Assembly (NCBI GenBank): GCA_945876745.1
Contig: CAMCPL010000003.1
Coordinates: 1-64,000, forward strand
DNA length: 64,000 bases
DNA from: an uncultured Clostridia bacterium
Lineage (GTDB): Bacteria > Bacillota > Clostridia > Oscillospirales > Acutalibacteraceae
Direction: 5' to 3'
The notes beneath the pieces were generated by a model. It was given only the letters and a program-made list of their open reading frames with translations. It had not been told where the DNA came from and did no database searches. A program made the position numbers and the translations under genes. This document shows positions 1 to 8,440 of the stretch, in pieces (position 1 is the stretch's first letter; every line of letters begins with the position of its first letter).

Positions 1-77
1 TCGCTTTTTCTATATCTTTTTCTTTTTTGGTGTCACATCTATTGTAACGCTACACTTTGTTTATTGAAAAATAACAA

Positions 78-106
78 TTGACATTGATTAGTTAATAATA
101 TATAAT
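78..106 (+). promoter_or_regulatory. sigma-A type promoter of greA
   Basis: A TTGACA box at 78-83 and a TATAAT box at 101-106 are separated by exactly 17 bases. Both are perfect consensus. Transcription would start near 113, about 35 bases before the greA start codon. Confidence 0.85.
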
Positions 107-146
107 TATTAAGTTAAATTGTATAATTTTGAAAGGGAGTTTTAAT

Positions 147-608
147 ATGGCAGCTAAAACATTTACAATGACTGCGGCAGGCAAGGCTGAATTAGAGGCA
201 GAGCTTGAGCAATTAAGAACAGAAGGTAGAATTGATATTGCAGAAAAACTTAAGGTTGCTCGTTCATACGGTGACCTTAGTGAAAACAGCGAATATGACG
301 AAGCAAAATCCGAGCAGGCAAAAATCGAGGCTCGTATTCAGGAGCTTGAGTATCAGCTCGAAAATGCAGTTATTATTGATTCTGTTGCAGGCGACCATGT
401 TTCTATGGGCTCAAAGGTAACCGTTGTTCGTGACGGCAAGGAGTCCGTTTACGAAATCGTAGGCTTCTCACAGAGCGATCCGTCAAACGGAAAAATCTCC
501 GATGAAAGTCCGGTAGGTAAAGCGCTTATGGGAGCTTCAATCGGCGAAAAGGTAACTGTTGAAGCACCTATCGGTACGCTTGAATTTGAAATCAAGTCAA
601 TAGACTAA
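147..608 (+). CDS. greA: transcription elongation factor GreA
   Basis: GreA rescues backtracked RNA polymerase by inserting its coiled-coil tip into the secondary channel and stimulating transcript cleavage. The 153-residue product has the usual family length. An N-terminal coiled coil covers about residues 10-75, with the conserved acidic tip GDLSENSEYDEAK at 42-54, followed by an FKBP-like C-terminal domain. The ATG at 147 is chosen because AAAGGGAG lies 7 bases upstream; an upstream TTG in frame at 129 would fall before that ribosome binding site. It is driven by a perfect promoter at 78-106. lysS follows after 22 bases and is probably cotranscribed, an arrangement common in Firmicutes. 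Confidence 0.95.
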   Translation: MAAKTFTMTAAGKAELEAELEQLRTEGRIDIAEKLKVARSYGDLSENSEYDEAKSEQAKIEARIQELEYQLENAVIIDSVAGDHVSMGSKVTVVRDGKESVYEIVGFSQSDPSNGKISDESPVGKALMGASIGEKVTVEAPIGTLEFEIKSID

Positions 609-630
609 TTTATAGTAGAGGTATATATTT

Positions 631-2466
631 ATGGCAGGAAAGTTTGAAATCACCAAGCACGGTGACGGTACTTTCACATTTGAATTATTAATTGACGAGG
701 TTAGCGTAGGCTCGTCTCCTGTTTTCGACAAAGAGGACGCCTGCAAGCGCGGAGTTAAGGCTGTTAAGAAAAACTCGCGTATGAAGGTACAGAATAATAT
801 CGCAGGGGACGAAGAAAAGACAAATCCGAAATACGTTGTAGATAACGACGGCGACAAAGCTTGCTATACTCTTTTCCTGCAAACAGGCGACGTTGCATTT
901 AGCGGCAAGGCTGATACGGCAGAGCAGGCTTTGGAAATTATCGAAAAAATCGGCAATAACGCAAACTCTGCTCAAATGACAATGGCAGAGGTTGTTTTAA
1001 CCGAAAACGAGCAAAAGCAAATTAGAATTAATAAGCTCAGAAAATTGCAGGATGAGGGCAACGACCCGTTTGAAATTACCGTTGCAACTCAAACTCATCA
1101 CAGCGACGAAATCAAGGCTGATTTTGAAAATCTCGAAAATAAAGAAGTAACTATTGCCGGAAGGATTATGACATGGCGTGATATGGGCAAGGCTAACTTC
1201 GTTGATATTCAGGACAGAAACGGCAGAATACAGGCGTATGTGAGAATGAACGACGTCGGCGAGGATGTTTTTGCGCAGTTCAAGAGCTGGGATATCGGCG
1301 ATATTGTCGAGGTTACGGGCTTTGTATTCAAAACAAGAACCGGTGAAATTTCCGTCCACGCACAAAGAATCAGACTTCTTTCAAAGTCGCTTCTTCCGCT
1401 TCCCGAAAAGTTCCACGGTCTTACCGATACAGATACAAGATATCGCAGAAGATATCTCGATATGATTATGAATCCTGATGTAAAGGACACCTTTATTAAG
1501 CGTTCAAAAATCATTTCATCAATCCGTCATTATCTTGATAATCTCGGCTTTGTTGAGGTTGAAACACCTATCCTCAACACTATCGCAGGCGGTGCCGCCG
1601 CAAGACCGTTTATCACTCACCACAACACTCTTGATATGGATATGTATCTTCGCATCGCAACCGAGCTTTATTTGAAGCGTCTTATTGTAGGCGGTATGGA
1701 AAGAGTGTATGAGATTGGCAGAAACTTCCGTAACGAGGGTATGGACGTTCGTCATAATCCGGAGTTCACCTGTATTGAGCTTTATCAGGCATTTACCGAT
1801 TATCACGGTATGATGGATATTGCCGAGGCGCTTATCCGCAATGCCGCAAATGAGGTTTGCGACAGTCTTCATATTGTATTTAACGGTACTGAAATCGACC
1901 TTGAAAGTCCGTTTAAGCGCCTTACTATGGTTGAAGCGGTTAAGCAGTACAGCGGCGTTGACTTTGCAGATTTTATGAGCGATGACGAAAAGGCTGTTGC
2001 CGTTGCAAAGGAAAAGGGAATAGAAATCGAAAACGGCAAGGCAACATGGGGTGATATTCTCAATAGCTTCTTTGAAGAATTTGTTGAGGAAAATCTTACT
2101 CAGCCGACCTTTATTATGGACTATCCCGTTGAGGTCAGCCCTCTTACAAAGAGAAAGCCCGACTGTCCTGCGCTTACAGAACGCTTTGAGCTGTTCATTT
2201 TGGGCGGCGAGTACGGCAACGCTTATTCCGAGCTTAACGACCCGATTGACCAAATGCAGCGCTTCGAGGCTCAAATGAGGCTTCGTGAAGCCGGCGACGA
2301 GGAAGCCAATATGATAGATAACGATTTCGTTATGGCACTCGAATACGGTATGCCGCCGACAGGAGGCTTGGGTATCGGTATCGATCGCCTTGTTATGCTT
2401 CTTACAGATAGCTATTCTATCCGCGATGTTCTCGCCTTTCCGACGATGAAGCCGCTGGAGAAGTAA
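631..2466 (+). CDS. lysS: class II lysyl-tRNA synthetase with N-terminal DUF1508-like extension
   Basis: This enzyme charges tRNA-Lys. From about residue 118 the product is an ordinary class II LysRS of 494 residues: OB-fold anticodon-binding domain (around 173-265, starting [18 protein letters not shown]), then the catalytic core with motif 2 ([17 protein letters not shown], about 363) and motif 3 ([10 protein letters not shown], about 583). The first 115 or so residues are extra. They resemble the YegP/DUF1508 fold, with [19 protein letters not shown] and VKAVKKNSR matching the hallmark repeat, plus a degenerate second copy at about 69-112. The frame is open throughout. The ATG at 631 has only a modest AGAGG upstream. 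An internal ATG at 982 would give a normal-length LysRS but has no visible Shine-Dalgarno sequence, so a true fusion is favoured. A strong terminator follows. Confidence 0.93.
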   Translation: MAGKFEITKHGDGTFTFELLIDEVSVGSSPVFDKEDACKRGVKAVKKNSRMKVQNNIAGDEEKTNPKYVVDNDGDKACYTLFLQTGDVAFSGKADTAEQALEIIEKIGNNANSAQMTMAEVVLTENEQKQIRINKLRKLQDEGNDPFEITVATQTHHSDEIKADFENLENKEVTIAGRIMTWRDMGKANFVDIQDRNGRIQAYVRMNDVGEDVFAQFKSWDIGDIVEVTGFVFKTRTGEISVHAQRIRLLSKSLLPLPEKFHGLTDTDTRYRRRYLDMIMNPDVKDTFIKRSKIISSIRHYLDNLGFVEVETPILNTIAGGAAARPFITHHNTLDMDMYLRIATELYLKRLIVGGMERVYEIGRNFRNEGMDVRHNPEFTCIELYQAFTDYHGMMDIAEALIRNAANEVCDSLHIVFNGTEIDLESPFKRLTMVEAVKQYSGVDFADFMSDDEKAVAVAKEKGIEIENGKATWGDILNSFFEEFVEENLTQPTFIMDYPVEVSPLTKRKPDCPALTERFELFILGGEYGNAYSELNDPIDQMQRFEAQMRLREAGDEEANMIDNDFVMALEYGMPPTGGLGIGIDRLVMLLTDSYSIRDVLAFPTMKPLEK

Positions 2467-2487
2467 CAGAATATTGTATTTTAGTAT

Positions 2488-2518
2488 ACAGGACAGGCTT
2501 TTTGCTTGTCCTGTTTTT
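2488..2518 (+). terminator. Rho-independent terminator after lysS
   Basis: An 11-bp stem (2488-2498 with 2504-2514, one G-T pair) closes a five-T loop and runs into a T-tract. It ends the greA-lysS unit. Confidence 0.85.
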
Positions 2519-2635
2519 CTATGCGCTTTAGCAACAGAGGGTTGCTTGCGTAAAGGAAATTTCTGCTTGTTTGCACCTATGAAAAGGACGGCTTGAATCC
2601 CGAATTAGTGCTTTACAAAAAAAGATAAAAAAGTA

Positions 2636-2664
2636 TTGACAAATCATTACTTGACGAATATAAT
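2636..2664 (+). promoter_or_regulatory. promoter of the feo operon
   Basis: TTGACA at 2636-2641 and TATAAT at 2659-2664 are 17 bases apart. The predicted start point (about 2671) falls inside the first palindromic operator, the expected position for repression by a metal-sensing regulator. The 120 bases between the lysS terminator and this promoter hold only a small GCAAC/GTTGC hairpin near 2530-2546. Confidence 0.85.
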
Positions 2665-2668
2665 ATAC

Positions 2669-2690
2669 ACGGTTAGCAAACGCTAACCGT
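2669..2690 (+). promoter_or_regulatory. palindromic operator 1 (iron-box-like)
   Basis: A perfect inverted repeat with 9-bp arms (ACGGTTAGC / GCTAACCGT) and a four-base centre lies just downstream of the -10 box. The half-site GGTTAGC resembles DtxR/IdeR-type iron boxes. No regulator gene is in the window, so the family of the binding protein is inferred. Confidence 0.75.
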
Positions 2691-2705
2691 ATTTTTAGAC
2701 TAACA

Positions 2706-2723
2706 AGTTAGCATATGCTAATC
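2706..2723 (+). promoter_or_regulatory. palindromic operator 2 (iron-box-like)
   Basis: A second copy of the motif, with a 14-bp perfect core TTAGCATATGCTAA at 2708-2721. Its centre is 35 bases from that of operator 1, in the 5' leader ahead of the first feoA. Confidence 0.65.
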
Positions 2724-2758
2724 GTAGTATGGTTATGGAGAGAATGAAAGGATTAAGT

Positions 2759-2971
2759 ATGATGCCGCTTACATTTGCACATATAGGAGAGGAAAATATT
2801 ATTAAGAAAATCGGCGGAAAGCAGGAGGTTAAAGCTCACCTTGAAAACCTCGGCTTTGTTGTCGGCGGAAACGTTACGTTGATAAATGCTATCGGTGGAA
2901 ATGTCATTGTTAATGTAAAGGAATCACGCATTGCAATCAGTAAGGAAATGGCGCAAAAAATTATGATTTAA
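2759..2971 (+). CDS. feoA: FeoA-like SH3-fold protein (first copy)
   Basis: This is a small cytosolic FeoA-domain protein of 70 residues, likely an accessory of the FeoB ferrous-iron transporter. The FeoA signature is visible: a conserved start MMPLTFAHIGEE, then LENLGFVVGGNVTLI and an IAISKEMAQKI end. The ORF is open from 2729, but AAAGGA at 2747-2752 sets the start at 2759 (or 2762). It is followed 48 bases later by a second feoA paralogue. The two differ enough that each may play a separate role, as in other Clostridia with two FeoA proteins. It should be induced at low iron through the palindromes upstream. Confidence 0.88.
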   Translation: MMPLTFAHIGEENIIKKIGGKQEVKAHLENLGFVVGGNVTLINAIGGNVIVNVKESRIAISKEMAQKIMI

Positions 2972-3019
2972 TTTTTTTCGGCAGTAATTAATAATAAAAA
3001 TTTTAAGGAGGACAATTGT

Positions 3020-3241
3020 ATGAAAACGCTTAAGCAGGCAAGGGTCGGCGATACGCTCAAGGTTGTTAAGCTCCACGGCGAGGGCGCAGTCAAGCGTCGT
3101 ATTATGGATATGGGGCTTACAAAAGGCGTTGAGGTGTATATCCGAAAGGTTGCGCCTCTGGGCGACCCGATAGAGATAACAGTTCGAGGCTACGAGCTGT
3201 CGATTCGCAAAGCAGACGCACAAATGATTGAAGTAGAATAA
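3020..3241 (+). CDS. feoA: ferrous iron transport protein A (second copy)
   Basis: This 73-residue FeoA protein has the classical pattern: MKTLKQARVGDTLKVVKLHG, the turn RRIMDMGLTKGVEVYI, VAPLGDPIEITVRGYELSIRKADA, and an acidic end. FeoA binds the cytosolic part of FeoB and supports Fe(II) uptake. A strong AAGGAGG ribosome binding site lies at 3004-3010. It sits between the first feoA and feoB in the same operon. A third palindromic box lies in the gap before feoB. Confidence 0.93.
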   Translation: MKTLKQARVGDTLKVVKLHGEGAVKRRIMDMGLTKGVEVYIRKVAPLGDPIEITVRGYELSIRKADAQMIEVE

Positions 3242-3286
3242 AGCTATACATAATTAGGGGAATGACCCTATATTTTTTGAGATATA

Positions 3287-3304
3287 GGTTAGCCAACGCT
3301 AACC
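3287..3304 (+). promoter_or_regulatory. palindromic operator 3 (iron-box-like) before feoB
   Basis: A perfect 7-bp inverted repeat GGTTAGC / GCTAACC with a CAAC centre, nearly identical to operator 1, lies 18 bases before the feoB start. No good promoter was found here. The box may act on an internal promoter, as a roadblock, or as an RNA hairpin over the feoB translation start. Confidence 0.7.
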
Positions 3305-3322
3305 GGAAAGCGAGGAATACAT

Positions 3323-5740
3323 ATGAATTTGAGAATTGCCCTTGCGGGTAACCCGAACTGCGGAAAAACAACCTTGTTCAACGCTCTGACAGGCTCTAAT
3401 CAGTTTGTGGGAAACTGGCCGGGTGTTACGGTTGAAAAGAAAGAGGGAAAGCTTAAAAAGCACGACGGCGTAATTATTACAGACCTGCCGGGAATTTATT
3501 CACTTTCTCCTTACACCTTGGAGGAGGTTGTCGCAAGAAATTATCTTATCACCGAGCGCCCCGACGCAATATTGAATATTGTTGACGGTACAAATCTTGA
3601 GCGAAATCTCTATCTTACAACACAGCTTGTCGAGCTTGCTATTCCTGTTGTTGTAGCCGTAAATATGATGGATGTCGTAAAGAAAAACGGCGATATAATA
3701 AATACGACGCAGCTCTCCCGCGAGCTTGGATGCAGGGTGGTTGAAATTTCGGCACTAAAGGGCAACGGAATAACGCAAGCCGCACAAGCCGCCATAGAAG
3801 CGGCACAAAACGGCAGGACATTTCCTGCGCACACTTTTTCGGGTTCGGTTGAGCACGCTCTGGCACATATCGAGGAAGCTGCTGTGCATAATCTGCCCGA
3901 GGAGCAACAACGCTGGTATGCAATCAAGATTTTTGAACATGACGAAAGAGTGCTCGAACAGCTTAATCTCGGCAAAGATATTCTTGAGCATATTGAAAAC
4001 GATATTAAAGCGGTTGAAGATGAGCTCGATGACGACGCAGAATCAATTATCATAAACGAGCGTTATATTTATATCGGAGAGATTATTAAGGGCTGTTATA
4101 AGAAAAAGTCAGCCGGCAAGCTGACTGCTTCCGATAAGATTGACAGAGTTGTTACAAACCGTTTTGCGGCATTGCCGATTTTTGCGGTTATAATGTTTCT
4201 TGTTTATTATATAGCGGTTTCGACCGTAGGCACATTTGCGACCGACTGGGCAAATGACGGATTATTCGGCGACGGATATCATTTGTTCGGTATCGGTACA
4301 TCGGCTTATAACGACGCAATGACCGATTATGCAAAGGAAAACGTATGGACAGATGAAATGATTTTTCTTGTTGATGAAGCAGTCGAAAACGGCGTAATCG
4401 GTGCACAGGATATTCAAAGCGCTATTGCCGACGGGGATTTCGGTGCGTTCGACGAAGCCTACGCCTTGTATGCAGATTCTCTGTCGGAAGCGGGCTACGA
4501 TATTTCCGAAATATATGAGGCGGCTCTCGGTGATGAAGTTGAGGGCGTACCCGATAACTCCGAATACGGCGTGTGGGTACCCGGTGTTCCGGTAATTATC
4601 GAAGCCGGTCTTGAAGCCGCACGCTGTCCCGAATGGCTCAACAGCTTGATTATTGACGGTATTGTCGGCGGCGTCGGTGCGGTTCTCGGCTTTGTACCTC
4701 AAATGATTGTGCTGTTTATTATGCTTGCTTTTCTTGAATCCTGCGGTTATATGGCTCGTATAGCCTTTGTCCTTGACCGTATTTTCCGCAAGTTCGGTCT
4801 TTCGGGTAAGTCATTTATTCCGATGCTTATCGGTACCGGCTGCGGCGTTCCGGGAATTATGGCAAGCCGTACTATTGAAAATGAGCGTGACCGCCGTATG
4901 ACGATTATGACTACAACCTTTATTCCCTGCGGAGCAAAGCTGCCGATTATAGCACTTATTTCGTCCGCTTTGTTCGGCGGTGCATGGTGGGTTGCACCGA
5001 GCGCATATTTTATAGGTATTGGCGCAATTGTCATTTCGGGTATTATGCTTAAAAAGACAAGGAGATTTGCAGGTGAGCCTGCACCGTTTGTTATGGAGCT
5101 TCCGGCATACCATTGGCCTACTGTCGGCAATGTGCTTCGTTCAACCTGGGAGCGTGCATGGTCGTTTATTAAAAAAGCAGGAACGATTATTCTTCTTTCC
5201 TCAATCGTTATTTGGGCAGGCTCCTGCTTTGGAATAACCGACGGCTCGTTTGCTTTCAGCACTCAAACCGAGCTTGAAAACAGTCTCCTCGGTATGCTTG
5301 GCAAAGCACTTTGTTGGATTTTTGCACCGCTTGGCTTCGGTAATATAAAGGCTACGGTTGCAACTGTTATGGGACTTGTTGCAAAGGAAGAGGTTGTCGG
5401 AGTGTTCGGCGTTCTTGACTTTGAGGGAATGAGTCAGCTTGCCGCTTATTCGTTCCTTGTATTCAATCTTCTTTGCGCACCTTGCTTTGCGGCAATCGGC
5501 GCTATTAAGCGAGAAATGAACAGTGCAAGGTGGACTTGGTTTGCAATAGGCTATCAATGCTTGTTCGCGTATTCAATCTCTTTGATGATTTATCAGTTCG
5601 GCTCGGCTCTTTCGGGTAACCTCAATGTGATCGGCTTTATAGCCGCTGTTGTTGTACTTGCGGCTATGGTATATATGCTGTTTATCAAGAAATATTCACA
5701 AGCAACAAGGCTTACAAAAAACGTTAAGGTGACAAAATAA
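3323..5740 (+). CDS. feoB: ferrous iron transporter FeoB
   Basis: FeoB imports Fe(II) across the cytoplasmic membrane. The 805-residue product has an N-terminal G domain: GNPNCGKTT (9-17), switch region NWPGVTVEKKEG, DLPG, and NMMD (G4). A helical linker follows, then the membrane domain from about residue 280 with the conserved Gate-type segments (SCGYMARIAFVLDRIF, GTGCGVPGIMASRTI, FIPCGAKLPI). Between the first two membrane spans is a long acidic loop (about 300-430), larger than in the E. coli protein and presumably outside the cell. This explains the length being above the usual 670-770. It is operonic with the two feoA genes and a small Cys-rich protein, and likely iron-repressed. Confidence 0.97.
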   Translation: MNLRIALAGNPNCGKTTLFNALTGSNQFVGNWPGVTVEKKEGKLKKHDGVIITDLPGIYSLSPYTLEEVVARNYLITERPDAILNIVDGTNLERNLYLTTQLVELAIPVVVAVNMMDVVKKNGDIINTTQLSRELGCRVVEISALKGNGITQAAQAAIEAAQNGRTFPAHTFSGSVEHALAHIEEAAVHNLPEEQQRWYAIKIFEHDERVLEQLNLGKDILEHIENDIKAVEDELDDDAESIIINERYIYIGEIIKGCYKKKSAGKLTASDKIDRVVTNRFAALPIFAVIMFLVYYIAVSTVGTFATDWANDGLFGDGYHLFGIGTSAYNDAMTDYAKENVWTDEMIFLVDEAVENGVIGAQDIQSAIADGDFGAFDEAYALYADSLSEAGYDISEIYEAALGDEVEGVPDNSEYGVWVPGVPVIIEAGLEAARCPEWLNSLIIDGIVGGVGAVLGFVPQMIVLFIMLAFLESCGYMARIAFVLDRIFRKFGLSGKSFIPMLIGTGCGVPGIMASRTIENERDRRMTIMTTTFIPCGAKLPIIALISSALFGGAWWVAPSAYFIGIGAIVISGIMLKKTRRFAGEPAPFVMELPAYHWPTVGNVLRSTWERAWSFIKKAGTIILLSSIVIWAGSCFGITDGSFAFSTQTELENSLLGMLGKALCWIFAPLGFGNIKATVATVMGLVAKEEVVGVFGVLDFEGMSQLAAYSFLVFNLLCAPCFAAIGAIKREMNSARWTWFAIGYQCLFAYSISLMIYQFGSALSGNLNVIGFIAAVVVLAAMVYMLFIKKYSQATRLTKNVKVTK

Positions 5741-5763
5741 TTCGTTTGAACAGGAGGTAAAAT

Positions 5764-5946
5764 ATGATTACTTGGCTAATTGAAAATACTGCGACAATTA
5801 TTATATGTGCCGTTTTGATTGCCATTGTCGCGGCGATAATTATCGGTATGATAAAAAATAAGAAAAATGGCAAATCATCTTGTAGGTGCGGGTGCTCAAG
5901 CTGCCCAATGAGCTCCTCCTGTCACACTAAAAGCAAGAAAAAGTAA
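5764..5946 (+). CDS. FeoB-associated Cys-rich membrane protein
   Basis: This 60-residue protein has one N-terminal membrane span (about 8-30), a basic stretch, then a cytosolic Cys cluster (CRCGCSSCPMSSSC) and a lysine-rich end. It matches the small proteins regularly found just after feoB in anaerobic Firmicutes, proposed to handle iron at the transporter exit. AGGAGG precedes the start, 23 bases after feoB. No clear terminator follows. Confidence 0.9.
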   Translation: MITWLIENTATIIICAVLIAIVAAIIIGMIKNKKNGKSSCRCGCSSCPMSSSCHTKSKKK

Positions 5947-6010
5947 TAATTCTAAGTAATGCAAAACTGTTGCTTACAATGCCCATAATTGCTATTTGTT
6001 TTTACCGCTA

Positions 6011-6039
6011 TTGACTATATCGAAAAAAGACTGTATAAT
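6011..6039 (+). promoter_or_regulatory. promoter of ilvD
   Basis: TTGACT at 6011-6016 and TATAAT at 6034-6039 have 17-base spacing. No T-box or leader peptide is visible in the roughly 45-base leader, so branched-chain amino acid control of ilvD, if any, is at the promoter. Confidence 0.82.
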
Positions 6040-6090
6040 ATAAGGAAATAATTATTATTAATTAAATTTTTGTGAAGAAGGTAATTATAA

Positions 6091-7755
6091 ATGAGATCTG
6101 ATTTGATTAAGGAAGGACCGTCAAGAGCGCCTCACCGTTCTCTTCTCAGAGCGCTTGGCATTGACGAGCTTGAAATGAAAAGACCTTTCGTTGCGGTAGT
6201 CAACTCAAAGAGCGATTATATTCCCGGTCATATGCACCTTGATAAGATTGCGGAGCAGGTAAAAGCCGGTATCAGAAACGCAGGCGGCGTTCCGTTTGAG
6301 TTCAATACAATCGGTGTTTGCGACGGTATTGCAATGAACCATAGAGGTATGAAGTATTCTCTTTGCTCACGTGAGCTTATCGCCGACAGTATTGAGGTTA
6401 TGCTGACTGCACACCCGCTTGACGCTATTGTATTTATCCCGAACTGTGACAAGATTGTTCCGGGTATGCTTCTTGCGGCTTGCAGACTAAACCTGCCTTG
6501 TATTTTCATCAATGGCGGACCGATGATGCCCGGCAAGAGCACTCAAACCTGCAATCCTATCGGTCTGTCCGAGCAGTTTGAGTATGTAGGTGCTAATGCA
6601 GTAGGTAAGATGTCCGATGAAAATCTTGAGAAGACTGCGTTTACCGCTTGCCCGACCTGCGGCTCGTGCTCCGGTATGTATACCGCAAATTCAATGAACT
6701 GTCTTACCGAATCAATCGGTATGTCGCTTCCGGGTTCGGGTACTATTCCGGCTGTTTATTCTGCCCGTCTGCGTCTTGCAAAAATGGCAGGCGAGAGAGT
6801 TATGGAGCTTTTGAAAAACGATATTAAGCCGTCGGATATTATAACCGAAAAGGCTATACAAAACGCTATGAGAACCGATATGGCTATCGGCTGTTCAACT
6901 AATACAATTCTTCACCTTACTGCTGTTGCTCACGCCGCAGGTCACGATATCAATCTTGACGACCTTAACGAAATGGGTAACTCAACTCCGCAGATTTGCA
7001 AGCTCAATCCTGCATCATCTGTGTTTATTACCGACCTTAACGACGTTGGCGGTATGCAGGCCGTAATCAAGGAGCTTGCCAAGGGTGGCTTGATTAATAC
7101 AGATTGCCTTACCGTAAACGGTACTGTTGCCGACAGAATTGCCGCAGCTCCGGACGCAGACGGCGAGGTTATTCGCAAGCTCGACAATCCTTTCTCAAGG
7201 GACGGCGGCATTGCGGTATTAAAGGGCAATTTAGCCGAAGAGGGCGCAGTTGTAAAGAAGGGCGCAGTTGCTCCCGAAATGATGCAGCATAAGGGTCCTG
7301 CAAAGTGCTATAACAGCGAGGAGGAGGCTATTGCGGCTATCACCGGCGGCAAGGTTGTTTCCGGCGATGTTGTTGTTATTCGTTATGAGGGTCCAAAGGG
7401 CGGACCGGGTATGAGAGAAATGCTTTCTCCGACATCGGCTATTATCGGTATGGGACTCGGCTCCGAGGTTGCTTTGCTTACCGACGGACGTTTTTCGGGT
7501 GCTACAAGAGGCGCTTCGATAGGTCACGTAAGCCCCGAAGCGGCAGTAGGCGGAACTATTGCGCTTGTTGAGGACGGCGACGAAATCGAAATTGATATTC
7601 CTGCAAGAGTGCTTCGTGTGAACGTTTCCGATGAGGTGCTTGCAGAAAGAAGAAAGAATTGGACTGCTCCGAAGCAAGAGCTTACAGGCTATCTCAAGAG
7701 GTATGCACAGCACGTAACAAGCGGCTCAAGAGGCGCAGTATTTGAAGACGATTAA
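6091..7755 (+). CDS. ilvD: dihydroxy-acid dehydratase
   Basis: This iron-sulfur enzyme makes 2-keto acids from dihydroxy acids in isoleucine/valine (and indirectly leucine) synthesis. At 554 residues it is the usual length. It shows the cluster ligands and active-site signatures of the IlvD/Edd family: [15 protein letters not shown] (about 77), [10 protein letters not shown] (about 116), [19 protein letters not shown] (about 188), and the C-terminal [19 protein letters not shown]. It has its own consensus promoter. Neighbouring ilv genes are absent from the window; leuA-leuB are 33 kb away. The membrane-protein cluster starting 19 bases downstream may be read through from this promoter. Confidence 0.97.
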   Translation: MRSDLIKEGPSRAPHRSLLRALGIDELEMKRPFVAVVNSKSDYIPGHMHLDKIAEQVKAGIRNAGGVPFEFNTIGVCDGIAMNHRGMKYSLCSRELIADSIEVMLTAHPLDAIVFIPNCDKIVPGMLLAACRLNLPCIFINGGPMMPGKSTQTCNPIGLSEQFEYVGANAVGKMSDENLEKTAFTACPTCGSCSGMYTANSMNCLTESIGMSLPGSGTIPAVYSARLRLAKMAGERVMELLKNDIKPSDIITEKAIQNAMRTDMAIGCSTNTILHLTAVAHAAGHDINLDDLNEMGNSTPQICKLNPASSVFITDLNDVGGMQAVIKELAKGGLINTDCLTVNGTVADRIAAAPDADGEVIRKLDNPFSRDGGIAVLKGNLAEEGAVVKKGAVAPEMMQHKGPAKCYNSEEEAIAAITGGKVVSGDVVVIRYEGPKGGPGMREMLSPTSAIIGMGLGSEVALLTDGRFSGATRGASIGHVSPEAAVGGTIALVEDGDEIEIDIPARVLRVNVSDEVLAERRKNWTAPKQELTGYLKRYAQHVTSGSRGAVFEDD

Positions 7756-7774
7756 TAAATCATAGGTATGTGTG

Positions 7775-8440
7775 ATGAACGAGAATCAAAACGCAAAAAA
7801 GAATACCGCTGAAAAGAAAAAGCATAAAGAAAAAAAGCATTATACCGTTTTGCCGTATTTCAAAAAGGCGATTTTGTATGTGCTCGTTTCAATGATAGTG
7901 TTTGTACCTGTCTCGGCGTTGCTTATGTCAAGGGCTGTGTCAACAGTTCATAAGGCACAGACGGTTATGACAAAAACCGCCAACGAGCTTGAGCTTGATA
8001 ACTCTTATGAGAAGTGCGATTATTCGCAGTATCTTGAGAAAATATCAATTGGAAAACGCCTCGGTACAATAAGCTGTGAAAGCGCGGGCATTTGCGAAAA
8101 TGTGTATTACGGAATTAACCGTGCCTGTATGCGAAACGGTGCAGGGCTTAACAGTAATTCATATTTGTTCGGTGAGGGAGGCTGTACTCAAATTGCCGCT
8201 TATCCCTCAAGCTCGTTTGCAAGGCTCGGCAATGTGTCCGTCGGTGATACCGTAAACGTTGATACTTTTTGGGGAAGCTTTGAGTACAGAGTGATTTCGG
8301 TAGAAAAGACCGAAAGCGTAAGTGTTCCCGAATATGACTCGATTATTCTTGCGTCATTTGATTCAAGCAAGCCGTTTGCGGCTCAGGACGAAGAAAAGAT
8401 ATATGTAACCGCCGAATTGGTAAATAAGGAGGTATCGTGA
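7775..8440 (+). CDS. membrane-anchored sortase-like protein lacking catalytic residues
   Basis: This 221-residue product has a Lys-rich cytosolic N-terminus, one membrane span (about 33-54) and an extracellular domain. The domain follows a sortase outline: a LGTISCESAGI strand, VYYGINRACMRNGAG, then SYLFGEGGCTQIAAYPSSSF, NVSVGDTVNVDTFWGSFEYRV, and IILASFDSS before a final IYVTAEL strand. The sortase AGHR histidine is replaced (AAYP), the TLTTC cysteine is absent (ILASFDSS), and the catalytic arginine position reads EK. If the alignment by eye is right, this is a non-catalytic sortase fold. An in-frame GTG at 7772 is an alternative start. It overlaps the next gene by one base (TGATG), so the two are translationally coupled. 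Confidence 0.6.
   Translation: MNENQNAKKNTAEKKKHKEKKHYTVLPYFKKAILYVLVSMIVFVPVSALLMSRAVSTVHKAQTVMTKTANELELDNSYEKCDYSQYLEKISIGKRLGTISCESAGICENVYYGINRACMRNGAGLNSNSYLFGEGGCTQIAAYPSSSFARLGNVSVGDTVNVDTFWGSFEYRVISVEKTESVSVPEYDSIILASFDSSKPFAAQDEEKIYVTAELVNKEVS

Noticed and set aside
1519-2274. 251-codon open frame on the minus strand within lysS
   Set aside because: Opposite the conserved LysRS catalytic core; no ribosome binding site and no recognisable family. It is a shadow of codon bias.
982-2466. Internal ATG giving a standard-length LysRS
   Set aside because: No Shine-Dalgarno sequence precedes it, while the longer frame is open and has domain-like conservation. Kept as an alternative in the fusion finding.
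3255-3279. Small TAGGG/CCCTA hairpin with T-run before feoB
   Set aside because: Only five base pairs; too weak to call a terminator, although it could fine-tune feoB.
4262-4702. 146-codon minus-strand frame inside feoB
   Set aside because: Overlaps the FeoB acidic loop in antisense; no motif or ribosome binding site.
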